A DNA stretch of 64,000 bases, taken from NCBI GenBank assembly GCA_963841995.1, contig CAWJEX010000007.1:124001-188000 (forward strand), written 5' to 3'. The DNA is from DATDPM01 sp963841995 (lineage in GTDB: Bacteria; Pseudomonadota; Alphaproteobacteria; DATDPM01). The notes beneath the pieces are model-generated. The model saw only the letters and a program-made list of their open reading frames with translations, was not told where the DNA came from and did not search any database. Position 1 is the first letter of the stretch. Each line of letters starts with the position of its first letter. The translations under genes were made by a program, and so were the position numbers. Below, one piece after another: positions 62,929 to 64,000 of the stretch.

Positions 62929-64000
62929 GTCATCGGCCGATCGCCGCCATTCTGCAAATTGCGACCGTCGCCGCGATTACCGTCCTCGCGACGGGATCGT
63001 CGGTCGGCGCCGAATTGTCGATTCTCGATTACGACAGCGGCGGCCGTCTAAGGAAATTGCACGACGTGCCGCCCGAAACGCCGCGCGCGTCCGGCCAGAT
63101 CCAATCCGGACAAGCGTCCGACACGGCGTCCCCCGAGAACTTCGACCCCGACAAATGGTTCGAGCCGGATCAGGTGCTGATCGGCAATCCCCCGGCAAAT
63201 TTCGAGGATACGGTCAGGTTCGAAGGCTTCCACGTCCTCCAAAAGGTGCCGCTCAAGGCCCTGGCGATGGACGTCTGGCGCGTCCACACCCCCGATAAAA
63301 TCAGTGTCCGCGACGCGATAGCCCAGCTGCGGCAGGAATTCCGGGGGTTGCTTGTCGATGCCGATCACCTCTATGAGCAAAGTGCTGGACCCGCCGCTGC
63401 GGCGATGGCGAGTCAAACGCGGGCGATCATCGGCTGGAGCGATCTCGATCCAAGCTGCGGCACCGGCATCAAGATCGGCATGGTCGATACGCCGGTCGAT
63501 GTGACCCATCGCGCCTTGGCCGGACAGAAAATCGTCTACCGATCCTTCATTCTGCCGTCGCGCACACCGGCACCGGCCGATCATGGAACTTCCATCGCCG
63601 CGATGCTGGTCGGCAAGCCGGGAAAGGACGGCTTCGGCGGTCTCTTGCCGGGGGCGGAGCTGCTGGCCGGAAATATATTCACCTTCAACGATCAGGGCGC
63701 CGAAATGGCCGATGTGGTCGCGCTTCTGCGCGCCCTCGACTGGTTGACCGCCGAGAAAGTACAGGTGGTCAATCTCAGCATGGCGGGCGCCGACAATCAG
63801 CTGATGCACCATGTGGTCGAGCAAGCAGGGGCCCGCGGCATGGTCCTCGTGGCCGCGGTCGGCAATTGGGGCACAACCGACCGACCGGCCTATCCGGCGG
63901 CCTATGCCCAGGCCATCGGGGTTACCGCCGTCGACGCCAACGACTTCATTTATTCTTACGCGAACCGCGGTTCCTATGTCGCCTTTGCAGCGCCGGGCGT
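62925..64000 (+). CDS. Subtilisin-like serine protease (S8 family), 3' end outside window
   Basis: 358 codons are visible. A signal peptide (AILQIATVAAITVLATGSSV) is followed by a pro-region, then the S8 domain: catalytic Asp in GIKIGMVDTPVDVTH, catalytic His in PAPADHGTSIAAMLVG, and the strand VQVVNLSMAGADN with VLVAAVGNWG. The catalytic Ser should lie just beyond the window end, after the visible YVAFAAPG. An exported protease is expected. Coupling to the upstream kinase by the ATGA overlap is unusual and suggests a functional link. Confidence 0.85.
   Translation, partial: MSHRPIAAILQIATVAAITVLATGSSVGAELSILDYDSGGRLRKLHDVPPETPRASGQIQSGQASDTASPENFDPDKWFEPDQVLIGNPPANFEDTVRFEGFHVLQKVPLKALAMDVWRVHTPDKISVRDAIAQLRQEFRGLLVDADHLYEQSAGPAAAAMASQTRAIIGWSDLDPSCGTGIKIGMVDTPVDVTHRALAGQKIVYRSFILPSRTPAPADHGTSIAAMLVGKPGKDGFGGLLPGAELLAGNIFTFNDQGAEMADVVALLRALDWLTAEKVQVVNLSMAGADNQLMHHVVEQAGARGMVLVAAVGNWGTTDRPAYPAAYAQAIGVTAVDANDFIYSYANRGSYVAFAAPG

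Overview
The window is a GC-rich chromosomal segment that looks alphaproteobacterial. The gyrA-coaD pair, the extra segment in the GyrA C-terminal domain, the SdhE-Mfd pair, a two-REC/GGDEF (PleD-like) protein and many small HisKA-type kinases all point that way. Genus cannot be read from the sequence. Core genes (gyrA, coaD, recG, sdhE, mfd) are intact. Many accessory genes carry single-base frameshifts or a stop codon; these are either real decay or assembly indels.

Layout. 1-3 kb: 3' part of gyrA, coaD and a tRNA-Lys. 3-10.8 kb: an accessory patch between and beyond two identical tRNA-Lys genes, with a diverged tRNA-Lys 3' fragment, a lipid-type methyltransferase next to a broken acyl-ACP synthetase, and a cluster of exported cysteine-rich proteins of two motif types. 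10.8-16 kb: a broken nitroreductase, an IS630-type element, lipoproteins and a SET-domain protein. 16.5-31 kb: mostly housekeeping and metabolism (PilZ, asparaginase, malonyl-CoA decarboxylase, a type III PKS/methyltransferase operon, an ABC-2 exporter, recG, sdhE, mfd). 31-40.2 kb: a signalling block with several histidine kinases and response regulators, one kinase lacking its phospho-acceptor His and several frameshifted.

40.3-54.3 kb: a 14.0-kb integrated element bounded by a perfect 39-bp direct repeat of the 5' half of tRNA-Ser(TGA). It encodes a tyrosine integrase, a divergent control region, an AlpA/Xis-like HTH, a split replication module (a D5_N-like protein overlapping a primase-helicase), a serine recombinase, and small and large terminase subunits. 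I see no portal, capsid, tail or lysis genes. That combination suggests a phage satellite (PICI-like) rather than a prophage, and it is the best candidate here for an undescribed system. Because the element carries the 5' half of the tRNA, the intact tRNA-Ser gene now lies behind element DNA, where a sigma70-like promoter can be seen.

54.3-64 kb: a proline-rich small protein, a WXXGXW-repeat protein, a frameshifted HExxH protein, 3-methyladenine glycosylase, a cyanophycin synthetase-like gene with five lesions, small exported or membrane proteins, and a kinase translationally coupled to a subtilisin-like protease that runs off the window end.
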